A stretch of 9,564 bases of DNA from JAZKAD01 sp040389305 (GTDB lineage Bacteria; Pseudomonadota; Alphaproteobacteria; Rickettsiales; Rickettsiaceae), in contig JAZKAD010000013.1 in assembly GCA_040389305.1 (NCBI GenBank), positions 1 to 9,564 on the forward strand. The letters run 5' to 3'. The number at the start of each line of letters is the position of its first letter. Position 1 is the stretch's first letter. The position numbers and the translations under genes are program-made. Shown piece by piece: positions 1 to 7,140 of this stretch. The notes beneath the pieces are model-generated. The model made no database searches. It was not told where the DNA came from and saw only the letters and a program-made list of their open reading frames with translations.

Positions 1-121
1 GTCTTGCTTTTGTGTTTTTATATTTAATTATGTTTTGAAAGACTATGTCAGGAACCTTATCTCCAATTTTTAATTCGCGTGTTTGAGCAGCACCTGTATT
101 GCTTAAAAAAAATAGAAACAC
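1..121 (-). CDS. Secreted thioredoxin-like (redoxin/TlpA family) protein, N-terminal fragment, runs off window
   Basis: About 40 codons are visible, read from a possible GTG at 121-119 down to the window edge, with no stop. They encode a hydrophobic stretch (VFLFFLSNTGAAQT, with a plausible signal-peptidase site after GAA or AQ) followed by RELKIGDKVPDIVFQNII. The pattern LKIGDKVPDI after a signal peptide is the usual start of AhpC/TSA-Redoxin or TlpA-like thiol-disulfide oxidoreductases. The catalytic CxxC would lie further on, outside the window. The 'AQT' signal-peptide end and the 'NIIxYK' segment resemble Bacteroidota members, unlike the rest of the window. The start is uncertain: the frame stays open to an ATG at 184-182, which would overlap queA by 58 bases, and the GTG start gives a signal peptide without its usual lysines. 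Family call fairly secure, start and origin not. Confidence 0.6.
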   Translation of the reverse strand, partial: MFLFFLSNTGAAQTRELKIGDKVPDIVFQNIIKYKNTKAR

Positions 122-126
122 AAAAA

Positions 127-1179
127 ATGAAATTATCTGATTTTGATTTCGATCTTCCCAAAGAGTTAATAGCGCAAGAGCCATCAGCTTTTCGAGATGA
201 ATCTAGATTGCTTATTGGAGGAAGTAAAAGTGGAGCTACGGGAGAATATATAGAGACTAAGTTCTTGAATATCGTGGATTTTCTGGAAGAAGGAGATCTG
301 ATTATTTTTAATGACAGCAAGGTGTTTAAGTCAAAGCTTGTTTTGTATCGAGAAGATAAAAAAATTGATTTAAATCTAAGTCATAATATATCTAGCAACA
401 CATGGTTAGGATTCGCTAGGCCCAGCAAAAAGCTTACTGAAGGAGATGAATTTGAGTTTGGAAACTATAAACTCATAATTCGTAAAAAATTTGATATGGG
501 CGAGGTGGAGATAGAAATCACCGGTGGTGAAGTAAGTGACTTTTTAGAGATTTACGGGTCAACCCCTCTTCCACCATATATTAAAAAGGGTATTGCAGAT
601 AGCGATGACGATGAGAGGTATCAAACTATATATGCAAACACTTTGGGTTCTTGCGCAGCTCCTACGGCGGGTCTGCATTTTACGGATCATGTATTTGAAA
701 AGTTACACAAAAAAGGGGTAGAAATAGATTTTGTTACGCTACATGTTGGCGCCGGAACATTCTTACCTGTAAAAACAGAGAATATACTTGAACATAAAAT
801 GCATTACGAAGAATACTATATTACCCCCTCTTTAGTAGAAAAAATAGCAGCCACTAAAGCTTCGGGCAAAAGAGTGATAGCAGTTGGCACTACAACCATG
901 CGCACTCTTGAATCATTTGCCATGACAAAAGAATCATCTGGCAAAACCAATATCTTTATTACACCTGGGTTTGAATTTAAAATCGTAGATGCACTGATTA
1001 CAAATTTTCACCTACCAAAATCCACACTTCTCATGCTTGTCTCAGCCTTTGCAGGATACGAAAAGATAATGGACATGTATAAATTTGCTATAGAAAATGA
1101 ATTTCGCTTTTTTAGCTATGGCGACGCGATGTTTTTACAAAATATGAGCAATGATAGAACGCAAAGGAAGCACTCATAA
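127..1179 (+). CDS. queA: S-adenosylmethionine:tRNA ribosyltransferase-isomerase QueA
   Basis: QueA transfers and isomerises the ribosyl group of S-adenosylmethionine onto 7-aminomethyl-7-deazaguanine in the tRNA wobble position, giving epoxyqueuosine. It acts in the cytoplasm. The 350 residues match the family length (E. coli about 356). Family blocks run the whole length: FDFDLPKELIAQEP (6-19), FNDSKV (61-66), LPPYIK (148-153), GSCAAPTAGLHFT (174-186), TLHVGAGTFLPV (204-215), VIAVGTTTMRTLES (250-263), and near the C-terminus TNFHLPKSTLLMLVSAFAGY (292-311) and FRFFSYGDAMF (326-336). I chose ATG 127 because the family N-terminus MKLSDFDF begins there; an in-frame GTG at 79 would add 16 unrelated residues. 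No clear Shine-Dalgarno precedes 127, and only 5 bases separate it from the minus-strand redoxin fragment. Its stop directly abuts the next gene (TAA|ATG), so the two are probably cotranscribed. Confidence 0.97.
   Translation: MKLSDFDFDLPKELIAQEPSAFRDESRLLIGGSKSGATGEYIETKFLNIVDFLEEGDLIIFNDSKVFKSKLVLYREDKKIDLNLSHNISSNTWLGFARPSKKLTEGDEFEFGNYKLIIRKKFDMGEVEIEITGGEVSDFLEIYGSTPLPPYIKKGIADSDDDERYQTIYANTLGSCAAPTAGLHFTDHVFEKLHKKGVEIDFVTLHVGAGTFLPVKTENILEHKMHYEEYYITPSLVEKIAATKASGKRVIAVGTTTMRTLESFAMTKESSGKTNIFITPGFEFKIVDALITNFHLPKSTLLMLVSAFAGYEKIMDMYKFAIENEFRFFSYGDAMFLQNMSNDRTQRKHS
1163..1170 (+). promoter_or_regulatory. Ribosome binding site of the ABC-F gene inside the queA 3' end
   Basis: AAAGGAAG lies within the last codons of queA, roughly 10 bases before the ATG at 1180. 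It supports that start and shows that the downstream gene has its own initiation signal although the two reading frames touch. Confidence 0.6.
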
Positions 1180-2982
1180 ATGTCTACCCCAATTTATTAC
1201 ATCAAAAATGGTAATTTAAGCTTCGCTGATAAAACAGTTTTTGAAGATATAGAATTATATTTACATAAATCTGACAAGATCTGTCTAATTGGAAGAAATG
1301 GATCTGGAAAATCCAGCCTAATGAAGGTTATTGGAGGTGATTATCATCTAGATAGCGGAGAGCTCTACAAAGATGCATCAGCTCATATCGCTTATCTGAA
1401 GCAAGATACTATAGGTAATTTAGACATAAGCGTTTATGACTTTGTTATACAAGATCTTCCAAACGAAGAGCTAAAATATAAAGTAGATATCATCTTTAAT
1501 AAACTCCAAATAGATGGAAATAAGATAGTCTCTACTCTCTCGGGTGGGCAGCTGCGCAGAGCTTGTCTTGCTAAAGCTTTAGTACTAGAACCCGAAATCT
1601 TACTGCTGGATGAACCAACCAACCACTTAGACATCGCATCTATTGAATGGCTCGAAGAATATATCAAATCCTACAAGGGCAGCGTTATATGCATAAGCCA
1701 TGATCGTGCGTTTCTGAGTAACGTCACTAATAAACTGTGGTGGATAGACCGAGGAGTTCTTCGAAGATCGGATAAAGGCTTTAAGTATTTCGAGGAGTGG
1801 AGAGAGCAAGTTCTGGCATACGAAGAGGCGGCTTTAAATAAGTTACAGAAGAAGCTAAACGAAGAAAATATTTGGTTAAGTCAAGGGGTTACAGCAAGGC
1901 GTAAGCGCAACCAAAAAAGACTCTCAGATCTCAGAGCGCTTCGCAGCCAGATGCAAAATCAAAAGCAGCATCATGCAAGCGGAAAGCAAAAGCTTGAACA
2001 TGTTACCGAAGACGAGGTTAAGAAAACCAAATTTATTATAGAGGCTGATAATATTTCCTTTGATTATGGCAACACTAGCATTATCAAAGATTTTAGTCTT
2101 CTAGTTAAAAAGGGTGAAAAAATAGGTTTAATAGGACCAAATGGCTCTGGTAAATCTACGCTGATTAAACTTCTTTTAAAAGAACTGACTCCAACTAGTG
2201 GTAAAGTAAAGCATGGGATAAATCTAGATATTACATATTTCGACCAAAATCGCAGCGAACTAAATCCAAGTCACAGCCTTAAGACTACAATATGCCCAAC
2301 TGGTGGAGATCAAGTATTTCTATCGAACAATAGAACCATGCATGTCGCGAGTTATCTTAAAAACTTTATGTTTCATCCGAAGCTCCTGGATGCAAAAGTT
2401 AGCACGCTATCTGGGGGCGAGGCTAGTAGGTTGCTCCTTGCAAAAACCTTGATTAATCCGGGAAATTTACTGCTTTTGGATGAGCCTACAAACGATTTAG
2501 ATCTAGATACACTCGAAATTCTGATTGAAATATTGAGCGATTACCAAGGTACCGCGCTTATTGTAAGTCATGATCGTGATTTCCTGGAGCGCCTGGTCAT
2601 GCGTAGCTTAGTTTTTACTGAGCAAGGAAAAATTGCGGATATCGTAGGTGGTTATGATGACTATATAAAAAAATACCGCAAAGAAGTGGCGGCACCGCCC
2701 CGACCTAAAAGCTCTGAAAACAAAAATACAGAGAAGAGAGAACGCGAACCCGCGCCCTCTAATAAACTTACATATAGAGATAGCAGATTGCTTGTAGAAA
2801 TTCCAAAGCAAATCGAAGAACTGGAGAAAGTTATAGCGCTTGCTGAAAGTGAGTTATCAAACGCCGCGCTCTATAGATCTAACCCCTTAAAATTCAATGA
2901 CTTAACCGAGAAACTTAGCGCTTCGAAAAATAAGATTGATGAACTGACAATGATATGGATAGAGATAGAAGAAAAGAGATAG
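1180..2982 (+). CDS. uup: ABC-F family ATPase, Uup type (ribosome-associated, two ATP-binding domains)
   Basis: This is a soluble ABC-F protein with no transmembrane segment, 600 residues. ABC-F proteins bind the ribosomal E site and help stalled translation; E. coli Uup also affects precise transposon excision. Domain 1 shows Walker A GRNGSGKSS (38-46), signature LSGGQLRRA (120-128), Walker B with DEPTNHLD (144-151) and switch SHDR (173-176). Next is the charged linker (about 205-265, with TARRKRNQKRLSDLRALR) that contacts the ribosome in this family. Domain 2 shows Walker A GPNGSGKST (319-327), signature LSGGEASR (410-417), DEPTNDLD (434-441) and SHDRD (463-467). A basic, proline-containing spacer (500-530) leads to a predicted coiled coil (535-600). 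That C-terminal coiled coil, together with the 'WLSQGVTARRKRN' linker, favours Uup over Ettα-type paralogues. Both ATPase sites look intact. It follows queA without a spacer. Confidence 0.92.
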   Translation: MSTPIYYIKNGNLSFADKTVFEDIELYLHKSDKICLIGRNGSGKSSLMKVIGGDYHLDSGELYKDASAHIAYLKQDTIGNLDISVYDFVIQDLPNEELKYKVDIIFNKLQIDGNKIVSTLSGGQLRRACLAKALVLEPEILLLDEPTNHLDIASIEWLEEYIKSYKGSVICISHDRAFLSNVTNKLWWIDRGVLRRSDKGFKYFEEWREQVLAYEEAALNKLQKKLNEENIWLSQGVTARRKRNQKRLSDLRALRSQMQNQKQHHASGKQKLEHVTEDEVKKTKFIIEADNISFDYGNTSIIKDFSLLVKKGEKIGLIGPNGSGKSTLIKLLLKELTPTSGKVKHGINLDITYFDQNRSELNPSHSLKTTICPTGGDQVFLSNNRTMHVASYLKNFMFHPKLLDAKVSTLSGGEASRLLLAKTLINPGNLLLLDEPTNDLDLDTLEILIEILSDYQGTALIVSHDRDFLERLVMRSLVFTEQGKIADIVGGYDDYIKKYRKEVAAPPRPKSSENKNTEKREREPAPSNKLTYRDSRLLVEIPKQIEELEKVIALAESELSNAALYRSNPLKFNDLTEKLSASKNKIDELTMIWIEIEEKR

Positions 2983-3006
2983 AACAAAAAAGATAGAAGA
3001 ACTGGA
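2983..3006. other. Convergent spacer between uup and lpxB, no terminator visible
   Basis: Only 24 bases separate the uup stop from the lpxB stop on the opposite strand. The spacer is purine-rich on the plus strand and shows no stem with a T-run, so transcripts of the two converging units probably overlap or end by another mechanism. Confidence 0.5.
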
Positions 3007-4173
3007 TTATATAACTCTCATTATAGCCTTAGCGGCGACTGAAGAGGGTTTTGTCTCGGATCCATACCCCATTGAGCGCAGAACCTCCTCTGCATCCTTG
3101 ATTTGCCTCTCGCCTGCCCTTGTATCTAATATTCCCTTAAGGGCAGTATATAGTTTATCGGTCGTGCAATTGAACTGCAAAAACTCTGGTATAATCTCAC
3201 TCTTCCCTATGATGTTAATTAGCGAAGCATACTTCACCTTGGCCAGCATCTTGATTATAAAATACGTCAAAGTGTTTAACTTATAAGCTACAATCATCGG
3301 TGTCTTAGAGGCTGCAATTTCTAGGGTGTTGGTACCAGATTTTGCAAGAGCAGCATTGGCCGCTGCGTAAGCTTGCAAGCGCTCATCCCCATTTGCTATG
3401 AAATATTTGAAGCTGACATCCTTTAAATATGAATGCACAATATCCTCATGCCCTACGATTGCACAGCAAACTATAAATTTGGGGTAATGTTTGGATAACT
3501 TTTCAATCGCCTCGCAGAAAATTGGCAAATGTCTTACGATCTCGCCGCGCCTGCTGCCAGGAGTAACCAAGATTAGCTTAGTATCCTTATCTATGCCATG
3601 ACTTTTGCGAAACGCCTCCCCTCCTCCGAATTCTTGTTCAAAAATAGGATGTCCGATATAGGTCGAAGCGAGACCTTCTTTTTCAAAAAATGGAGGCTCA
3701 AAAGAAAGTAGAGTGAGTAAATGGTCATAAACAGTAGCAAATTTTTTAGCCCTTCCTGGCTTGTATACCCAAACACTAGGTGCAACAACATGCATCAGCT
3801 TTATTTTGGGGCAAGTGTTGCGCAGAAGCTTTGCCACTCGAAAGCAGAATCCTGGAGAATCTATTGTGATCACGATATCTGGATTTTTGAGCTTTATGTC
3901 ATCTACGGTACTCTGAATCAAATTCTTGATACTCAGAATGTGCGGTATAATCTCCAAAAAACCCATGAGGCTAATGCGCTTAATATCGAACAAACTAACA
4001 ATGCCTCGCTTTTGCACCCCCTCTCCTCCAATGCCGTAGAATGTTAAATTACCCGATATCTCTCGAAGCGCATCAATGATTTTGCTAGCCATCATGTCAC
4101 CAGAAACTTCTCCGGCTATGATGTATATCTTCTTTGGCGCCTCAGATGATTCTATGGTTTGGATGGATGACAT
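3007..4173 (-). CDS. lpxB: Lipid-A-disaccharide synthase LpxB
   Basis: LpxB is a peripheral inner-membrane glycosyltransferase (GT19). It condenses UDP-2,3-diacylglucosamine with 2,3-diacylglucosamine 1-phosphate (lipid X) to form the lipid A disaccharide. The 388 residues match the family length (E. coli 382). Diagnostic blocks are IIAGEVSGDMMASKIIDAL (18-36), FYGIGGEGVQKRG (45-57), SLMGFLEIIPH (68-78), DIVITIDSPGFCFRVAK (99-115), APSVWVYKPGR (131-141), YIGHP (172-176), TPGSRRGEIVRHLP (204-217) and AKSGTNTLEIA (277-287). The ATG at 4173 is the first possible start and leaves about 14 residues before the conserved core. No good Shine-Dalgarno is seen. The start lies 22 bases inside the end of the upstream transferase gene, so translation is probably coupled. 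Its usual partners lpxA, lpxD and fabZ are not in the window. It means the organism makes, or recently made, lipid A, which some Rickettsiales such as Anaplasma and Ehrlichia have lost. Confidence 0.97.
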   Translation of the reverse strand: MSSIQTIESSEAPKKIYIIAGEVSGDMMASKIIDALREISGNLTFYGIGGEGVQKRGIVSLFDIKRISLMGFLEIIPHILSIKNLIQSTVDDIKLKNPDIVITIDSPGFCFRVAKLLRNTCPKIKLMHVVAPSVWVYKPGRAKKFATVYDHLLTLLSFEPPFFEKEGLASTYIGHPIFEQEFGGGEAFRKSHGIDKDTKLILVTPGSRRGEIVRHLPIFCEAIEKLSKHYPKFIVCCAIVGHEDIVHSYLKDVSFKYFIANGDERLQAYAAANAALAKSGTNTLEIAASKTPMIVAYKLNTLTYFIIKMLAKVKYASLINIIGKSEIIPEFLQFNCTTDKLYTALKGILDTRAGERQIKDAEEVLRSMGYGSETKPSSVAAKAIMRVI

Positions 4174-5700
4174 AAGCTGAGATCTTGATTAATAGCATTG
4201 GATTTTACTCCAGAACAATCTAATACGGAGTGAAAAATATAATCATGACTGAGTTCAACTCCGGCTTCTTGCATTTTTCCAAGAGATTGCTTTAGTCCTG
4301 GGTTATTTTCAAAAAATTTGTCCGAAGCCCAAAATATGAAGGGAATAGTTAGCTGCTCGAAGGTCATGTCGCTGCCATGACCGTATACCCCGCCCTCCCC
4401 CAAAGATTCGCCATGATCTGATGCGTATATTAAAAACGCATTTTTATCTTTCAGTTTTTCTATGACGCGAGCTAAAATAGCATCTGTATAGAGGATACTA
4501 TTATCGTAGCTATTTATTAGCCCTTCGGGCGTACAATAAGTGTGGTCAGTTTTTGCTTGATATGGACAGGTAGGCTTAAACTTCTCATACTCTTCTGGAT
4601 AACGCATTACATAATTCCAGTGGCTACCAGAAGTATGAAGTACCATAAACTCCTTGCCACCATCTTTTATAAAATTCTCAAAATATGGGAGCAATACTTC
4701 GTCATGAGCATTCATTGGATATAATGCAGAGCCTCCAGGAATAATAGAGATGTTCACTTCATCATACATCGTTTCCGCGTCGTGACCCTTTAAATATTTT
4801 AATATAGACTGAGTTCCTATCCAACCCGTATTAAACCCTAGCTTTGTTAAAACGGACAAAAAACTAGTTTCGTGCGTAGCGCTCTCTATCTTATCCATAG
4901 GAGATTTACTTATCATATAAGGCACAGAAAGATAAGTTAAATTAGCTATAGCCTTGGCTTTAAAAGTGAAGAGATTACTTGTTTTAGTAAGATTTGGAGT
5001 GGTGTCTCTCTGGTAATTATTAATACCGAAATGGTCGTACCTTGCTGACTCTCCTATAACAAGCACTCCGACAATGTCACCCTCTGCTTTNNNNNNNNNN
5101 TTTAGATGTCCAATCAAATTTCTCTGAAATATCAAGCTTATGGATAACCTTGAATCTTTCAGATAGGTATAAATAAGTATTATGCAGATACTGTATTGGA
5201 AAATACGAATTGAGGATTTTATAGTGAGGAGAGTAAATATTAGATGCAAATATTATAAGACATGTAGTAGTAAGAATGCGCGCTTTAAGCTTATGCCTTG
5301 CATAGCGAAAAAGTATAATGATACAAACGATAGCGGAAAATATAACCCATATTATAGCCTTGATACTGATAACTTCATAACTCTCTAGAAATTCATTTTC
5401 CAGCATCGTATGAAGCATATGCTTAGTTGGATGAGCTCTAAAAAAATATAGAGAGTAGCTGCCAATTGCTCCGCTGACGAACAGAAAAATTGCGCCAATT
5501 GATACTAAAAGTCTGTTACAGGAGAGGCCAAAAAATATTATGAAGTTCGCGACTAGGATATAAACACTATCTTTTGCAAGCTCAAGAATTCCTGGCCAAA
5601 TATCAGCTTTGTAATATTCAAACTTAAACAATATATTCGAGCTATTAAAAAGCAGATAGTAAGCTAGGGCTAGAGAAAAAGCTAATTTCACTTGCCTCAT
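4152..5700 (-). CDS. Phosphoethanolamine transferase, EptA/MCR-like (interrupted by an assembly gap)
   Basis: Inner-membrane enzyme that moves phosphoethanolamine from phosphatidylethanolamine to lipid A (EptA) or to LPS core sugars (EptB/EptC). ATG 5700 is preceded by CAGGA with 6 bases spacing. The first 200 residues hold five membrane helices (about 5-20, 43-60, 63-83, 112-131, 141-153) and FFRAHP, as in the family's N-terminal domain (DUF1705). After ten Ns, the periplasmic sulfatase-fold domain (312 residues) follows. Its zinc and catalytic motifs are GESARYDHFG, the nucleophilic Thr in ANLTYLSVP (codon near 4935-4937), HTSGSH, ASDHGESLGE and YGHG. With the gap at zero length the protein has 512 residues, near the usual 540. 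The two halves differ by one base in frame only because ten Ns are drawn, so I treat the gene as intact, not frameshifted. The neighbour lpxB makes lipid A the likely acceptor, but EptA versus EptB/EptC cannot be settled here. Confidence 0.9.
5091..5100. other. Assembly gap (ten Ns)
   Basis: Ten undetermined bases lie inside the phosphoethanolamine transferase gene, flanked on both sides by TTT. They fall in the short linker between the membrane domain (ending FDWTSK) and the catalytic domain (starting KAEGDIVGVLVIGESAR). A fixed ten Ns is a common placeholder for a scaffold join, so the true length is unknown and could be zero or a small overlap. Confidence 0.97.
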
Positions 5701-5877
5701 TAAACATCCTGAGAATTTTTGCGAAAAATGCAGCATATGACCTGTCTTAGCTTGTATATAACATGATACAATAGTACAGTGGACGAGGTAACACTTTAAG
5801 GATGTGTCACTTCGAAATATCACAATAACTTAAAGCTATCACGAACCTTTAAGCAATTATATTATTCATTAAGTAAC
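5701..5877. promoter_or_regulatory. Divergent intergenic region between the lipid A unit and ruvX
   Basis: This 177-base AT-rich spacer separates the two divergent units and must carry the promoters for both. I could not place a convincing sigma-70 pair on either strand. TATATT/TATTAT at 5858-5865 is a possible -10 element for ruvX, but the -35 position is poor. The heptamer CTTTAAG occurs at 5794-5800 and 5847-5853, with its reverse complement CTTAAAG at 5829-5835. The last two could form a 7-base-pair stem with an 11-base loop about 25 bases before the ruvX start. No ORF with coding character is seen. Confidence 0.45.
5707..5711 (-). promoter_or_regulatory. Ribosome binding site of the phosphoethanolamine transferase gene
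   Basis: On the minus strand CAGGA lies 6 bases before the ATG at 5700. It decides the start in favour of MRQVKLAFSL, which directly begins the first membrane helix. In-frame ATGs further upstream (5823 and 5736) would add residues not expected in the family. Confidence 0.65.
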
Positions 5878-6336
5878 ATGATTACCGCAGACATACAAGT
5901 ATTTTATATCGCTATAGAAAAACAAGGGCCTATTATAGGCATGGATTTCGGAACTAAGAAGCTTGGCGTAGCCATGACTAACAAAGAACTTACTTTTGCT
6001 ATGCCACTGTTTGTTATGGAGCCTAACATCCCCGAGCTAAAACTTGCCATAGAGAGGCATAAACCGAGGGGCATAGTACTCGGCATGCCCATAAACATGG
6101 ATGGTAGTCATGGATCTCAAACCCAAATTGTGCAAAAATTTGCAGAAAAACTTAGCGTAGCTTTTGAGCTCCCCATATTCTTACAAGATGAGAGGTTAAC
6201 CTCCCGCGCTGCAAGTAATTCACTAAAAATCTTTGGCTTCAAAAGAAAAGAACGAGATAAGATCGATGATCAAGTTGCCGCTTGTATGCTTTTAGAAAGC
6301 GCAATTAGTGGCATTGGATTAGTGGATAATAACTAG
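5878..6336 (+). CDS. ruvX: YqgF/RuvX family pre-16S rRNA nuclease (putative Holliday-junction resolvase fold)
   Basis: RNase-H-fold nuclease of 152 residues. In E. coli, YqgF matures the 5' end of 16S rRNA; the family was first predicted to be a Holliday-junction resolvase. The motifs are in order: PIIGMDFGTKKLGVAMT (18-34, catalytic Asp23), GIVLGMPINMDGSHG (65-79), LQDERLTSRAA (102-112, Asp104-Glu105) and KIDDQVAACMLLE (128-140, third acidic site Asp130/Asp131). All acidic catalytic positions are present. The ATG at 5878 leaves about 18 residues before the core, a modest N-terminal extension; no strong Shine-Dalgarno precedes it (TAAGTAAC only). It is the first gene of a plus-strand run with nadK 18 bases downstream. 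Confidence 0.95.
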   Translation: MITADIQVFYIAIEKQGPIIGMDFGTKKLGVAMTNKELTFAMPLFVMEPNIPELKLAIERHKPRGIVLGMPINMDGSHGSQTQIVQKFAEKLSVAFELPIFLQDERLTSRAASNSLKIFGFKRKERDKIDDQVAACMLLESAISGIGLVDNN

Positions 6337-6354
6337 TAATAACTTTGGTTTAAA

Positions 6355-7128
6355 ATGCAAAAAATAGGCTATGTATCGGGCAATTCGCCTAAAGCCCTGA
6401 AACTCACAGAAGAACTAGTGAAGCATATATCTATGCATAATCTTGCAACTAATTCCTCATCGGTAGACTTAATATTAGTTATTGGCGGGGATGGAGAGCT
6501 GCTGCATGCACTTCACAAATATATGCATCTTAACATACCATTCTATGGGGTTAATGCCGGGAGCGTAGGGTTCTTAATGAACAATACAGAGGCAAATGAT
6601 ATCCCTACAAAACTTCAAACAGCCGTTCTTACAACTTTACATCCTCTAGAAATGACCACCACTGATATCCACGGCAGTAACTCTACCAAACTCGCTATTA
6701 ATGAAGTATCAATTTTTAGGAGAACAAATCAATCTGCAAAGGTTAAAATTAGCGTTGATGGAGTCGAAAGGATGCCCATGCTAGTAGCAGATGGAGTGCT
6801 AGTTGCAACACCAGCCGGTAGCAGTGCATATAACTCTTCTGCCGGGGGGATGATTGTACCTCTGAATTCCGGAGTGCTTTGTCTTACCCCGATTTGCCCA
6901 TTCCGGCCTAAAAGATGGCATGGAGCAATTTTGCGGCATGACAGCACTATCGCTTTCGATATTTTAGAACCAGAAAAACGCCCTGTCAGCGCTTCTGCGG
7001 ATTTCCAAGAAATTCCCGATATAATTAGCGTAGTCATTCGTATTGCAGAGCAGCATCCTATTAAGTTACTCTTTGATCGAAACCACTGCTTAGAAGACCG
7101 AACAATGAAAGAGCAGTTCGATAGGTAA
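6355..7128 (+). CDS. nadK: NAD kinase (NadK)
   Basis: Cytoplasmic ATP-dependent NAD kinase, the only route to NADP and so usually essential. It has 257 residues, typical of short alphaproteobacterial NadK. Visible motifs are VIGGDGELLHAL (42-53, the GGDG ATP/polyphosphate motif with catalytic Asp46), FYGVNAGSVGFLMN (63-76, family GxNxGxxGFL), AINEVSIFR (114-122, the conserved NE) and ADGVLVATPAGSSAYNSSAG (145-164, the glycine-rich NAD-binding loop). CPFRPKRWHGAIL (181-193) is close to the 'SPFRPRRWxGAIL' form seen in alphaproteobacteria. The GTEPR-like region is replaced by SADFQE (214-219). The gene sits 18 bases after ruvX and 12 bases before the efflux gene on the same strand, suggesting one transcript. 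No recognisable Shine-Dalgarno precedes it. Confidence 0.96.
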   Translation: MQKIGYVSGNSPKALKLTEELVKHISMHNLATNSSSVDLILVIGGDGELLHALHKYMHLNIPFYGVNAGSVGFLMNNTEANDIPTKLQTAVLTTLHPLEMTTTDIHGSNSTKLAINEVSIFRRTNQSAKVKISVDGVERMPMLVADGVLVATPAGSSAYNSSAGGMIVPLNSGVLCLTPICPFRPKRWHGAILRHDSTIAFDILEPEKRPVSASADFQEIPDIISVVIRIAEQHPIKLLFDRNHCLEDRTMKEQFDR

Positions 7129-7140
7129 AAAAGTATATAT

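Noticed and set aside
79..126. Upstream GTG start for queA adding 16 residues
   Set aside because: The added residues (MFEQHLYCLKKIETQK) are not part of the QueA family, whose N-terminus MKLSDFDF begins at 127, and they would overlap the redoxin fragment.
57..320. 87-codon minus-strand open frame overlapping the queA start
   Set aside because: It is in a different frame from the recognisable redoxin fragment, is antisense to conserved queA codons and shows no family pattern.
3721..4047. 108-codon plus-strand open frame inside lpxB
   Set aside because: It is antisense to strongly conserved LpxB motifs and has no recognisable domain; a shadow frame.
5077..5249. Frameshifted pseudogene of the phosphoethanolamine transferase
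   Set aside because: The apparent frame change is created by the ten Ns. Both halves are complete, with intact motifs up to the gap edges.
5182..5388. 68-codon plus-strand open frame
   Set aside because: It is antisense to the membrane domain of the phosphoethanolamine transferase and has no start signal or family resemblance.
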